A DNA stretch of 64,000 bases from Azolla caroliniana (lineage: Eukaryota > Polypodiophyta): NCBI GenBank assembly GCA_043228905.1, contig JBHGNT010000012.1, positions 12,214,001-12,278,000 on the forward strand. The letters are read 5' to 3'. The position numbers were made by a program, and so were the translations under genes. How positions within the stretch are numbered: the first letter of the stretch is position 1; each line of letters opens with the position of its first letter. The notes under the pieces are model-generated. The model was not told the origin of the DNA, searched no databases, and worked only from the letters and a program-made list of their open reading frames with translations. Below, one piece after another: positions 52,486-63,140 of this stretch.

Positions 52486-53453
52486 TGGCTCATAATAACG
52501 ACATGATGTCATCCGCTCAAGCGGAAGGAATTCCAGCAAATCCTCTTGGGCCAATGCCCATTGAGTCGTATTTGATACAAATACAAAATCTCCTTAATTC
52601 AACCGTGCATCAGATGTTCGAACTTCGGCAATCTCATAGTGCTCTCAAGGCAAGTGTCATTAGTTTACAACATGATACTAATAGACCCAATGAGTGTCAG
52701 GGTAAACATCATTTGTCTTAAAGCCATTTAAGGGAGAAAAAAAGGACAGACCCAAAGAAACAATTTGCACGTGGCTAGGTCGATGGGAGTCTCATTTTGA
52801 GCACTAGCCCAAGCCAAATAGTACTAAGATTGCATATGTCAGCGGAGAACTAGGGGGTATGGCCGTCACCTGGTGGCGTGGGTTCCGCACTTTGGGGAAA
52901 TTGCCCGATACCTGGACAAAATTTGTCACAGTTTTCAAGGGCCAATATCTACAACCTCCATCTGGAATCCAGGCAGGACAAGCTTTAATGAACCTCTCTA
53001 GTAGGAATTCTTCCTTGCTAGAAGACTATATTCACCATGCTAGAACCCAAATCCAAAAATCGGGTCTAGAAGGGGGCCACAATTGGTTGATAGCTTGTTT
53101 TGTCAATGGCATCCCCAATTCGGACTATCACTGGATAGTGCATGATAAGGATTCTAAATCCTTCGAAGAGGCCATTGAAATAGTTCTTCCTATCAATGCA
53201 CTTCGAAGAAGGACATAACAAACCCAACGAAGCGCCCAGGACTAAGTAGTCGCAATTTGATGGGAAACGCAAGACACCCAACGAATTCATGGATCACGAT
53301 TATAAGTGACAAAATCCTTTTTGCGTATTCTGCAAAAGGAATGGTCCTACAAAAGAGCAATGTCGAAAGCTCCAATGTAAAAAGCACGACAACAAAACAA
53401 AAGCTGGAGACCATAAAGGTCAGATTCCTGATGTCCTTGAGGTCTATACACTT
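52486..53453 (+). pseudogene. Gypsy gag, cut by a copia LTR
   Basis: Starts at ATG 52484-52486 (MAHNNDMMSSAQAEGIPANP) with a helix-forming N-terminus (IQIQNLLNSTVHQMFELRQS). The gag block is in 52740-53200: ICTWLGRWESHFEH, a stop, YVSGELGGMAVTWWRGFRTL, LLEDYIHHARTQIQKSGLEG, ACFVNGIPNSDYHWIVHDKD. The zinc knuckle region near 53320-53400 is decayed. Close relative of the gag at 18001-18830. It ends abruptly at 53453. Confidence 0.85.
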
Positions 53454-53903
53454 TGTTGAGAATCAAGCTCAACATAGTGCACTGTGTGAACACACCTTTT
53501 GAGAATCCATGATTACTCAAAGGTCAAGAGTCACACCACTACTCTCTACACATTAACTATGTGTCATAGAATCATATTCTATGACACATAACTAATGAGT
53601 TACATATTCCCCATGACTATGAGTCTTCACACTCCCCAAGAGAGAGAGTGATTGTTGTAAGTTAATGCAGAGAGACTCTATATAAAGCACCCTCCTCATA
53701 TTTCATACTAAGCCGGTTGTGACTCCTTGTAATGCTATATTTTCATTTATCATATTCTCCTTGTTAATATACATTTCCTTCTTCTTGAGTACTTCATTTT
53801 GTCTCTTATCCATCTTGTGTTTCTCTCCTCTCCTATTTCCTCTCACACATACAGATAACACACATCTCTTCCGCTACACAAGAATCACCATTGATTCATA
53901 ACA
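53454..53903 (+). repeat. Copia 5' LTR (family C, 450 bp)
   Basis: TGTTGAGAATCAAGCTCAAC to GATTCATAACA. TATA-like CTCTATATAAAGCACC at about 53678. The first 21 bases are an inverted repeat. Copy of 10962-11385. Confidence 0.9.
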
Positions 53904-53914
53904 TGGTATCAGAG
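53904..53914 (+). other. Primer-binding site, initiator tRNA-Met
   Basis: TGGTATCAGAG directly abuts the LTR end. Confidence 0.9.
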
Positions 53915-54075
53915 AGATTTGGTAGATCGATCTAGCCCACTCGCCTCATCGTGATCATGTGTTGTGCTCTACGTTGACATTCAAGAAGAACAAGCTCATC
54001 ACTATCGTAGTGCGACAACATAGCTCGTGTTTGAGAGAGAAGGAAAAGAAAAGAAGGAAGAAATCTACATCGACA

Positions 54076-54343
54076 ATGAATACTCAAATGGGGAGTGCTC
54101 TCCCTAGCGAGAACTTGGATCACAACAACTTTGCATCTTGGGAGTACAAGATGCACCAATACCTTGTTGGCCAAGGCTATTGGAGCTACATCAAAGGAGC
54201 ACAAGAAAATCAGCCCAACCTAGAAGACGCCAACTATGCAACGTGGGAGCAAGCGGCAAACCGAGTGATGTATTGCTTGGCCACATGTGCTAACGACCAC
54301 ATGCTCGGGTACATTCAAGAAGCCAAGACGTTGAAGGAAGCGT
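54076..54343 (+). pseudogene. Copia gag N-terminus
   Basis: MNTQMGSALPSENLDHNNFA, SWEYKMHQYLVGQGYWSYIK and WEQAANRVMYCLATCANDHM are the N-terminal gag (DUF4219/UBN2-type) blocks of plant copia. The frame is open to the insertion point at LKEA. Intact as far as it goes. Confidence 0.85.
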
Positions 54344-55364
54344 TGTCGTGAAGATTTTCGGCGATAGTGTGGAAATTGTAAGGAACATTCGAAATCGAGT
54401 GTGGCTCTTCACATGAGAAAAACAAAACAATAATAGTGAAGATAATATTTTGAATAAGTTTAATATCTAGGTACAAAAAGATAGAGATCTTCAAGAGCTT
54501 TTAAATGTGCTTTACAACATAAAAAACGGACATCTAAGTGACGAGTTATGTGGGAGTGAAGTATGAGAAGGAAGAAGAGAAAAATAAAACTATAGATATC
54601 CCACATAGACAAGACAAACAAGGACCCTACAATATATAAAGTAGAGCAAAAGCTATTATCTTTGTGTCTATATGTGGAGCATAAAGAGTTACAGGTGACT
54701 TGCACAAAGTTAATATGATGAATGAGTGTGGCCTAGCTACAAGTTTTGGCCAACCGAAACTGGACCGACGACGGAGACGTCATCCGACATCCGACGAGAC
54801 AGCGACCGGATAGATATATAAATAAATATATGTATACACACACATATATATATATACAAGGAGTGCAACTGTGGATTTGAGCCTTGCACCTCCGAGTTGA
54901 GAGTTTATAGGCTTACCACTAAGCCAAAACATTTTCTTGAAATAATATTTTTGTCATTATACTTATATGTAAATTCTCTTACATCAGACCTTGAATGAGT
55001 AGCCTGATTCTCATTCATCACATGTAACGCATGAGCGCCAAATGGCAAGCATGCATCACATACATCATATGCATGAGAGCATCTATAAAAGAGGAGATGA
55101 AAAAGACAAAGGGAGAGTACTTTTTTTATATATGAATTTAAGAGAAGAAAACTCGGTATCGAATTGATCGTGTAACTTGTTTCTTAAATCTAAAGTCAAT
55201 TGCTCAATCTTAATCTCTCTCTTTTTCCATATCAATCTCTCTCAAATTATCTTAAATACTTTCTCTCTAAAGTTTGTGCCAACTTCGAATCCTTTCGGTC
55301 TAGAACCATGGCGATTCCGCCTCGCGATCCACGCTTAGTGATGGATCTTCACGATATAATTAAG
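54344..55364 (+). repeat. 5' LTR of the tRNA-Trp gypsy (about 1020 bp)
   Basis: Starts TGTCGTGAAGATTTTCGGC, the same start as the solo LTR 28553-29473 (minus strand) and related to 23146-24402. TATA candidates are AATATATAAAGTAG (about 54630) and CTATAAAAGAGGAG (55083). It includes a tRNA-like block on the opposite strand. The right end is set only by the primer-binding site; the expected CGACA end is not visible. Confidence 0.75.
54860..54930 (-). ncRNA. tRNA-like sequence (A and B box) antisense in the LTR
   Basis: On the minus strand TGGCTTAGTGGTAAGCC (A box, 54910-54926) and GGCTCAAATCC (B box, 54873-54883) have starts 43 bp apart. GGAGGTGCAAGG precedes the B box, as at 29281-29292. Better preserved than the copy at 29243. 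Confidence 0.6.
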
Positions 55365-55382
55365 TGGTGAACCCGACGTGAA
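55365..55382 (+). other. Primer-binding site for tRNA-Trp
   Basis: TGGTGAACCCGACGTGAA is, from memory of plant tRNA-Trp(CCA), fully complementary to its last 18 nt including CCA. Confidence 0.75.
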
Positions 55383-55417
55383 AGAGGTGATAGGAAGGAT
55401 CAAGTCGAAACCGATAC

Positions 55418-56450
55418 TTGGAGATGGCATCCTCAAGCAACCAAGCGGGAGAGTTCGAAAGGATGATGTTGATCGTAGAACAAATGATGAGATTTCGAGA
55501 CAACGATGCAAGCGTGGAGAAGGCCGTCGACCGTGTCGTAGAGCTCGAGAGCCAATTTGATGGAAGGAACGTTACGAAGTTCCTTAACGCATACAAAAGG
55601 GAGAGGAATCAAAGAGACGTGTCTGAAGCACAGCAAATCACGAGTTTCAAAAGGGTGGTTGCCAACAACATCCAAAGACGCGTCATCGAGCTTCAAGAAG
55701 GTAAGACAACATGGTCCGAGTTTGAGAAAGCGATATTAGCAGAGTTCGTGACTGAAGACTCAATGAGGATGACTCACACATGCCCTGATGAAGTGGATAG
55801 ACAAGAAGAATAAGAAGATGAGCGCCTCGAGGGTGTATGACGAATTCGACCAGATGTTTAGTCGTCTCCCCAACACGGACCAAGTGCTGCTTGAAGAGGA
55901 CAAGACTTTGTACTTCTTGAAAGCTGTGGACATGAAGGATAAACGAGAATCAAGGACTCTCCTCGAAGATGATACCCAAGCGAATGAGCTTGTGGCAGAC
56001 TGGGTTGCGGTGAAGAGAGCATGCAATAGGCTCAACAAGCGTCGTCAGTGGGTTGATGATACCGACTTGGCGGGATCGACTGTTGTGGAGAAAACGAGAC
56101 AACCAAAAGTAGTTGAGGTGCCCAAACAAAGTAACCCCAAAGAAAAGAGGATTGATGACAACATCATTGGAGGATGCCAATGCGAGTCATGTGGATGTGA
56201 TGCACTATGCTGCGTCGGCCGGAAGAAGAGTCGGGAAAGACAAGACTGAAGCTGCTAGAGCGGGAGCAAAGTTTTGGACTTCCGTTCTCGAATATGAGAA
56301 GAAGGGAAAAGTCACTTCAAACGAAGTAGGGCTTGTGGATCAAAGTGTACAAAGTATAACCGGATGGTCGGATCCGGTGGATGACAACACCATACTCACG
56401 GAGGTGATGTGCCACAAGCACAAGTTGTTCGTCAAAGAAAAGAGAAAAGA
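55418..56450 (+). pseudogene. Gag of the tRNA-Trp gypsy
   Basis: The first frame (to 55813) has RVVELESQFDGRNVTKFLNA, ITSFKRVVANNIQRRVIELQ and TWSEFEKAILAEF. After a frameshift at about 55785 come MSASRVYDEFDQMFSRL, LEEDKTLYFLKAVDMKDKRE and LLEDDTQANELVADWVAVKR (to 56070). A later frame (56113-56454) has VTSNEVGLVDQSVQSITGWS. The pattern FDGxxVTKFLxxY with an LL-DLxLF-like second half matches the copy at 7632-8265. No CCHC knuckle is apparent, which is unusual for Ty3/gypsy. Confidence 0.8.
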
Positions 56451-56454
56451 ATAG

Positions 56455-57374
56455 AAGAGCAAGGCCCATCAAAAAGACATGAAACAAGGAACGCGAAAAA
56501 GAAAGAAGATGCGGAGACAAGTCGAGCTTTACAAATGGAGGAACGAGAATCAAGCCGAAAAGGAGAGCCGAGCATACGAGTCGAAGAAACCGTACGACCC
56601 ATGAAGGTTGGTGTCGAAGACCCCGCTCGGAGGACAAGGGCTATGCCTACCTATAAGCTAAGGTTGGAGATAAAGCAGACGACGGACCTAAAGAAGATTC
56701 TCAAAGAACGTGTTCTTGATAGCCACGTGACTTTGTCCTTGAGGGAATTGCTTGGCATTACGAAGGAGTTCCATGACACGATCGTGGACCTTGTAAAGAG
56801 AAAAAAACAACAATCGGACGAGGAAGAAGAGAAGTCACAAAAAGCAAAAATGAATGCCATAACGATGGCAAGAGACAAAGTTGATGAAGATATGGTGGAC
56901 ATCCACTATACTCAACCTCATTGGGCACGAGCGACAACGGAGACGCCGGTGAAGATTGGGGAGAAGAAAGAGACCGTGGTAGCCTTGATCGACCATGGCT
57001 CGGAGATCAACCTCATGTCAACCGACTTTTACAAAAAAGGAAGATGGCCAATCAATACAAATCACGGATGGCAGATTCGCGCGGCAACAAAGACTACGGA
57101 GGACTTGTACGGAGCTTGTCCCAATGTTAAAGTCATGATCGGGGATGTGGAGATGGATCAACACTTCTTCGTGCAAGAATCGACGTCACATCCTATCATC
57201 CTAGAACAACCGTATATCACATCATCTCAGATGGAGACCAAAGTGTTCGATAATGGAGCAGCCTTTGCACGGATAAAGAATCTTGAAAACCAAAGATCGG
57301 TCCAATTCCAAATGGTGCGAGCCAATCATGAAAGGAATCGAGATAGTCTTGGAGGCGAATCCTCAGATTTTTAG
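56455..57374 (+). pseudogene. Linker and aspartic protease with DHG active site
   Basis: The 321-codon frame starting in 56409 opens with a Lys/Glu-rich linker, then PTYKLRLEIKQTTDLKKILK, VTLSLRELLGITKEFHDTIV and an acidic stretch. The protease follows: VVALIDHGSEINLMSTDFYK (about 56970-57030), with D-H-G-S in place of D-T/S-G, then NHGWQIRAATKTTEDLYGAC, PNVKVMIGDVEMDQHFFVQE and HPIILEQPYITSSQMETKVF. The protein is unbroken over this length. DHGS at the active site may be a lineage feature. Confidence 0.78.
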
Positions 57375-58030
57375 AGTGAACTATTGAAGCATGGGGCACA
57401 AATAGTTTGAGCAATCACAAGTCCCCACAAGAAACTAGAGCGCGTGCATTGCGAGGAGAAGGAACATGTGTCACACCTAGTGGGGCATGTAAACTAGTAC
57501 TACCCAACAAGAAGGACAAGCATCGGATACAAAACTTCAAGAAGTTGCTAAAAAAAGAAAACATAATAGAAGAAGAAGAGTTCGTGACTCATATTATGGA
57601 AGAAGCCTCATTTAACGACACCATCGGCGAAATCGAGGACGTTGTGGACTTGAGCTATCTTCACGATCATCACGTGATTTCGGTTAGCTCCATCAACATG
57701 TACGTTATCATCGATGAATATCATCAAAGCATCTTGATGAAGGAAGCTGACGTCAACACAAAATATAAAACGGTGGATAAGAAGGTCAAGCCAATTGCAG
57801 TTCTGCTACCGGAAGATAGCTGGCAAAAGATGAGGGAAGTCCCTAACGATCCAAGCTTAAGAGATCCGAAGACAATAGGTCATGTCTTCACCAAAGAGAC
57901 GAAGGGAAAGCTACGAGATGGAAGGGAGGATTTCCTTCTCCCTAAAGAGGAGCGAATGTTTCGCGACATGGGAAGGCTTTCGCATTTTTCCCACGAGAAA
58001 TCGGATGTGCTGATCTAAGGACGATAGAAC
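57375..58030 (+). pseudogene. Protease-RT linker of the tRNA-Trp gypsy
   Basis: 203 codons from 57407: RGEGTCVTPSGACKLVLPNK, HDHHVISVSSINMYVIIDE and VKPIAVLLPEDSWQKMREVP, ending with RDGREDFLLPKEERMFRDMG, which reads into the RT lead-in after a frameshift at about 58015. Acidic and charged; no enzymatic motif. Confidence 0.6.
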
Positions 58031-58034
58031 CAAT

Positions 58035-58754
58035 GGTGATCTTCATGGTGCCGCATGTGCCTTGGAATTTGAAACCGATACCGGTTCCGAGAGCACACCT
58101 ACCGAAGTTGATCGAGCTCTTAAAGTAGAAGGTGAATATGGGAATTCTGGAATCATCGAATGCTCCTTCTTCCAATAGGTGGTTCACAGTACCGAAGAAG
58201 AATGGATCATTGCAATTCATCCAAGATCTTCAACCCGTCAACAAGGTGACAATTCGAAATGTCGGAATCGGTCCGAGCAGGGACGAATTTGCCGAGGCGT
58301 TTGCGGGCCGGTCCATCTACTCCATTGGCGATCTCTACTCCGGATATGACCAATTCCAATTGACGATTGACAGTCGTGACATTACAACCATGAGGACTCC
58401 AATCGGGCTTGCGCGTATGTGTACCTTACCTCAAGGTGCAACGAACTCGGTGGCTCATATGGTGAATGCCATGAACAAAGTCTTGAAGGATTGTATCCCG
58501 GACATCACGATTCCATTCTTGGATGATATTCCGATGAAAGGATGTTCGGATGAGGAGAAAGATGAATCGAAAGACAAGGAAGGGTGTAAAAAGTTTGCCG
58601 CGGATCATATGAAAGATTGCGAGCAGGTGCTTCAAAGGCTCGAAGATGCGAATTTGACATTTTCGGGTGAAAAATCCATATTCGAGCAACCGGAGATCTT
58701 GTTGGTAGGTCACTTGTGTGGAGCATACAGCCGAAAGCCTTCGCCATCCAAAGT
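58035..58754 (+). pseudogene. Reverse transcriptase of the tRNA-Trp gypsy, first part
   Basis: The lead-in PMVIFMVPHVPWNLKPIPVP (58035-58085) precedes SNRWFTVPKKNGSLQFIQDL (58170-58230), QPVNKVTIRN, IYSIGDLYSGYDQFQLTIDS (58315-58375), TLPQGATNSVAHMVNAMNKV (58430-58490) and the catalytic ITIPFLDDIPMKGC (FLDD, about 58505-58540). The 58132-58754 frame is unbroken up to the insertion. It resumes at 62228 in register: the last codon before the insert is completed by the first base after the second target duplication. SIGDLYSGYDQ and FLDDIP are distinctive of this lineage. Confidence 0.88.
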
Positions 58755-59199
58755 TGTTACCGTATGAGATGTATGGGTGATTGATAAGTGAGGGTGAAGG
58801 ATGTAATGTATGTGTAATCTTATACGATTATGAGTGTAAATGTAAGTGTGAGTGTGGTGGATACAAAGAGGTGTGACTGAGTGACTAGGTGTGAATGCCC
58901 AAGGGGCTTGCACCCTTTTGTACCTATTTAACCCCTTATGGGGAATGAATGAATACAACAATAACCATTTTCTCTCATCATCTCTCTCTCTTCCCTCCCC
59001 TTAACGTTGAACCCCCTTGGGAGGGAGGTGGAGCCATTCTAGGCACCACCCTCCACCCCGCAATGCTTCTCAATGCTTGTCTTGTTCTTCATGATCTCTC
59101 TCACCATCATACTCTTCATCATCTTCATTATTACACCATGTCTATCTTCGTCATTGATAATCATCATTACCATTAACCCTAACCCTAAAATGTACAACA
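58755..59199 (+). repeat. Left LTR of the non-coding element (445 bp)
   Basis: TGTTACCGTATGAGATG to AAAATGTACAACA; contains CCTATTTAACCCC (TATA-like, 58924) and CCTAACCCTAAA near its end. Confidence 0.93.
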
Positions 59200-61759
59200 C
59201 TTTTTGGCAACCACTAAGGCAACCCCCCCTTAGGAGACGAAGTCGAAGACTACTACACGGCAAAGACATGGCAACGACAAAATGTGCGAGAAATCAAATG
59301 GACAATGTGCGGGAAATGGTGATGTTGATTGGAAGCCGTCGAGGTCGCAAAATGCAACATGGTGATGTGTGAGAGGACATCGCAAAAGGATAAGCAACAG
59401 ACATATATGTCCAAGCGTGTTTTCGAAGCGGTTAACAACAATGTGCGTGTTTTCAAAAGCATGGTGCAAGATGCACGGCTGGACAAACAACGACGCAAAG
59501 GGAACTGGTGCCAGCATGACCGGAAAGAAAAGCCCACCAGGAGATTGCGGAGGAAGACGCAGTGTGTGGAGCGGAGGCCGGTAGGATGTGCTGAGAATGC
59601 ATGAGAGATGGTTCTAAAAGAAGCAACACAGAGAGAGTTGGAATTGGAATCGGAACCAGAACCAGATTCGGTTAACACCGGAGGGCCGAAGAAGACAGAG
59701 AAGGAGATGTAGACGCACACTAGACATCAACGACCAAGAAAAAACAACGACCGAACATGCCAAACGGACACATGACATAGCCGGAAACGGAGAAGTTGGA
59801 CAAGACAACATGATGCAGAAAGCCACAGACAGGGGCCGAAGAAAAACACATAAACACGATGGAATGGTCTGGAGAGAAGAAACGGAAAAAGAACGGAATG
59901 AACCGGATGGATACAGCATGAAAGGCGTCCAAAACGGAAAGAGACAACGGATGGATGGCCAAAATTAGACAACGGAAGGGCCAGAAAAGTGGCGGCCACC
60001 AGACAGGCCGACAAAGATGACCATGGCCGGCCGACGGAGAAGACCACAGAACCCGACGAAGCAGCGGCCGCAGCAGGAGAGTTCCGGCAAGAGAGGGGCT
60101 AGATAACAATAGGAACAGTGGCCAAATATCGGCTGAAGAGCGGAAAGAGCGGTCGGAAGGGCCGGAAACCGGTCGGAATAGCCGGATAGTGGCTGTAGCA
60201 GCCGGAGCGGTCGGAGGGATGGACAAGCCCCAAATAGCCGACGACCGGACAGACGGTGGGAGGATGACCGGAATAGACGGACATGCTGGACAAGGCGACG
60301 GACGATGGACGGAATAGCAACCATCGAGGTTGCAAAGGCCGCCAGAAACCTTCAACGGTGGCGGTTGCCAGACAACAGACATGCGAACAACGACCAAGCA
60401 CATAGACGGAGATAGAGATGCCTGAAAGATGATGTCGGACAGGCAGTCAGAATGGACCGGAAGACCTCAGACAATGGGACGGAGACAACCAAGACAAGCG
60501 CTAGTCGGAGAGGCCAGAAAAGCGCTAGCCGGAGAGCGGCCGAGAAACAACTAGAATGTATGGAATAGACTGTGGCCAAAGCGACTAGAGAACGCTCGAA
60601 AAGCGATAAGAGTGGTGGCGATAGAACATCCGGAAAAGCCAGAATGGCATAACATCGGTCGAGGTGGCCGGAATGGCCGACGACAGACACCGGATGCCGA
60701 ACGGGTAGAGACGCATAATGCCGGAGGGAGAGATAGTTAGGGCAACGGACAAAGATGGATGGCTGACACAGGCAACAGACGACGATGATGACTGCCGAAC
60801 GAGGCCAAGAGATGGAGATGGAGATGACAACGAAACCGGGGAAAAAAAACGATTGAAATGAACAAGTAGACAACCGATGGAAGAGACTACTGACGAGTGG
60901 AGGAAAAATAGCAAACAAAGCTAGAAACAACGATGGCGGTAGAAGAAGAAGACGAAGATAGAAACAACAAGAAGCAAATGCAGAAGAAGAAAAACAAGAC
61001 AGACAAAATCATGAAGAAGAGAAGAAGGGGAGAAGAGAAAATGGGAAGGCAGAACAAGACAAATACTGAAGAGGAACAGAAGAAGACATGCAGAAGAAAA
61101 CAAGAAGAAGAAGCAAATGAAGAAGAAGAAGAGAGGAGAGAAAGGAAGAGAACAGAGAAGCGGGAACCAAAAGCAGAAAGAAAGAGGAAGACGAGGAAGT
61201 TAGAGCTGAGACAAACGGCTAAGAAGGAACGGCATGAACGACATAGAGCATAAGAAGAAACAGGAGAGAAAAAATATAAAGACAAGAGGCAGAAAAAGCA
61301 GAAAGCAAACAGAAAAAAGAGAGGGAAAAAAGGAGATGAGGGCATCCATGAAATTTTAAAAAACAAATTGAGGGCATCAAACATAGATTTAAAAAACATG
61401 AGGGTACATGATAAAATTGTTTTTTTTAAAACTAAAGGGTACCTACAAAATTTCGATAACTCATCAACCTAAAAGAAATGGATGTGATCCACACACAACT
61501 AACAAAATCAACAAAAGGAAGATATACATACACAACATTTTTAAGGACCCGAAAGAGCATACCAAAGTTTGTAAGTCGACAGAACGAGAATGTTCGTGTC
61601 GCAGAAGATTCGCTGACCAACGGAGATGTTTAAGTCAAGCGCTCCAATCGAGGGAGTCAATCGTTGAGAGGACCGATGGAAATTCCAAGCGAAGAAAGAT
61701 TATGATGAAGGCATGTGGGATCGACGTGCAAGGCACTCTCCCACGGGCGTGCCATATTG
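59200..61759. other. Non-coding interior of the LTR element
   Basis: 59620-60900 is rich in CCGGAA/GGCCGG-type words that leave several antisense frames open by composition. 60930-61260 is a GAAGA-rich purine block whose plus-strand frame is only E, K and R. 61720-61759 holds the motif shared with 32160-32200 (CAAGGCACTCTCCCACGGGC). No gag, PR, RT or INT motif in either strand. Confidence 0.7.
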
Positions 61760-62222
61760 TGCTACCGTATGAGATGTACGGGTGATTGATAAGTGAGGGT
61801 GAAGGATGTAATGTATGTGTAATCTTATACGATTATGAGTGTGAATGTAAGTGTGAGTGTGGTGGATACAAAGAGGTGTGACTGAGTGACTAGGTGTGAA
61901 TGCCCAAGGGGCTTGCACCCTTGTGTATCTACCCTTTTGTACCTATTTAACCCCTTATGGGGAATGAATGAATACAACAATAACCATTTTCTCTCTTAAT
62001 CTGTCTCTCTCTCTTCCCTCCCCTTAACGTTGAACCCCCTTGGGAGGGGGGTGGAGCCATTCTAGGCACCACCCCCCACCCCGCAATGCTTCTTAATGCT
62101 TGTATTGTTCTTCATGATCTCTCTCACCATCATACTCTTCATCAACTTCATTATTACACCATGTCTATCTTTGTCATTGATAATCATCATTACCATTAAC
62201 CCTAACCCTAAAACATACAACA
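61760..62222 (+). repeat. Right LTR of the non-coding element (463 bp)
   Basis: TGCTACCGTATGAG to AAACATACAACA; carries an extra TGTGTATCTACCCTT relative to the left LTR at about 61923-61938. Confidence 0.93.
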
Positions 62223-63140
62223 AAAGTGAACGCGATCCAAGACATGAAAGAAGAATGTGAAACCCAAATGGAGGTTCGAAGGTTCCTTGGAGCATGCATG
62301 TTTTATCATATCTGGATTCCTCACTATGCACATGTCGCCGAACCGTTATATGGACTAATAAAGAAAAGAATGAAGTTTGAATGGCAAAGCAAGCATACAA
62401 ATGCGATGCAAAGATTGAAGAAACTACTTCTTGAAGCTCCAACACTAAGAAAGGCCAACTATACCGAAAGGAAGCCGATTTATGTGATTGTAGATACGAG
62501 CCCAACCAGAATCGGGTGGGTCATCAACCAAGAAGGAGAAGATAATGCGCGATATGCCATCCGGTTTAGAGCAAAGGTTCTCAGCGAACGACAACAAAGA
62601 TACGCCCAAGTCAAGCGGGAACTTTGGGGTATTGTGTCAGTAGTGAAGATGGACAAAGATTACCTGATCGGGACGGAAGTGATAATAGAGACATATTGTC
62701 TCCCAATCCTCGGAATGATCTCAGGATGTGCGGCCCCAGATCTAGCTATGCTAAGGTGGATCACCTATATCAAGTCTTTAAACCCAGAGATCCGTCACAT
62801 TGCAGGGAAGAAGAACGCCATGGCTGACAAGCTGTTGAGGGCAAGATTTGAGAATGACAGTGACATGGTTTCGGAAGATGAAGATGTCACCCTCGACTTC
62901 TTCAAGATGGCTCGATTATCGGTGGAAGACAAGGACACGCTAACCTTCCACGCCTTCAACGAGGACGAGTACGAAGGGGAGTGGTTACTATTCGGTAGAT
63001 TCCTAAGATCAATGACAACGGATGCTTCGTTGACGAAGGAGGAAACCCTACAAATCCAAAAGAAATCTTACCAATACTTCTTGAAGGGAGGATTCCTTTG
63101 GCGACACCCAAAAAGAAGGACAGGAATACCACGTCGAGTG
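62223..63140 (+). pseudogene. RT end and RNase H of the tRNA-Trp gypsy
   Basis: After the insertion: NAIQDMKEECETQMEVRRFL, GACMFYHIWIPHYAHVAEPL (RT thumb), then RNase H: PIYVIVDTSPTRIGWVINQE (first D), YAQVKRELWGIVSVV (E), VIIETYCLPILGM (position of the third acidic residue, here Y after T, about 62685-62715) and HIAGKKNAMADKLLRARFE (last D). The frame is open for 492 codons to 63704. The ETY in place of an expected TD is the only obvious catalytic loss in this segment. Confidence 0.85.

Larger units (their letters stand above)
49655..53453 (+). mobile_element. Gypsy chromovirus 5' part: LTR, leader and gag
   Basis: A complete LTR (49655-50107), tRNA-Met primer-binding site (50112-50123) and a long leader interrupted by a foreign LTR (50932-51640), then gag (52486-53453), which is cut by a copia. 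The rest of the element lies beyond the window or is lost. Confidence 0.85.
53454..54343 (+). mobile_element. Copia 5' part: LTR, primer site and gag start
   Basis: 5' LTR 53454-53903, primer-binding site at 53904, gag from 54076, cut at 54344 by the LTR of a gypsy. It is itself inserted in the gypsy gag. The continuing copia is not within the window. Confidence 0.9.
58755..62222 (+). mobile_element. Non-coding LTR element inserted in RT (TSD AAAGT)
   Basis: 3468 bp with LTRs 58755-59199 (445 bp) and 61760-62222 (463 bp), about 97% identical by eye (about a dozen substitutions, one 15-16-bp insertion and one small indel). Flanked by AAAGT at 58750-58754 and 62223-62227. The interior has no retroviral motif. 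A PBS-like TTTTTGGCAACCACTAAGG follows the first LTR, and the motif CCCACGGGCGTGCCAT precedes the second. Too long for a typical TRIM and too short for a classic LARD. The shared end motifs suggest it uses the same machinery as the gag-only element. Confidence 0.92.

Noticed and set aside
59171-59190. CCTAACCCTAAA, telomere-like
   Set aside because: It is part of the LTR (also at 62195-62212), two units only; not a telomere or interstitial telomeric array.
60933-61253. Plus-strand frame of 106 codons made almost only of E, K, R, N and Q
   Set aside because: Low-complexity purine run with no homology; not counted as a gene.
59230-61399. Long minus-strand open frames rich in Ser, Leu, Phe and Arg between 59.2 and 61.4 kb
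   Set aside because: They lie opposite GAAGA- and CCGGAA-rich composition, overlap in several frames, and show no domain; compositional artefacts inside a non-coding LTR element.
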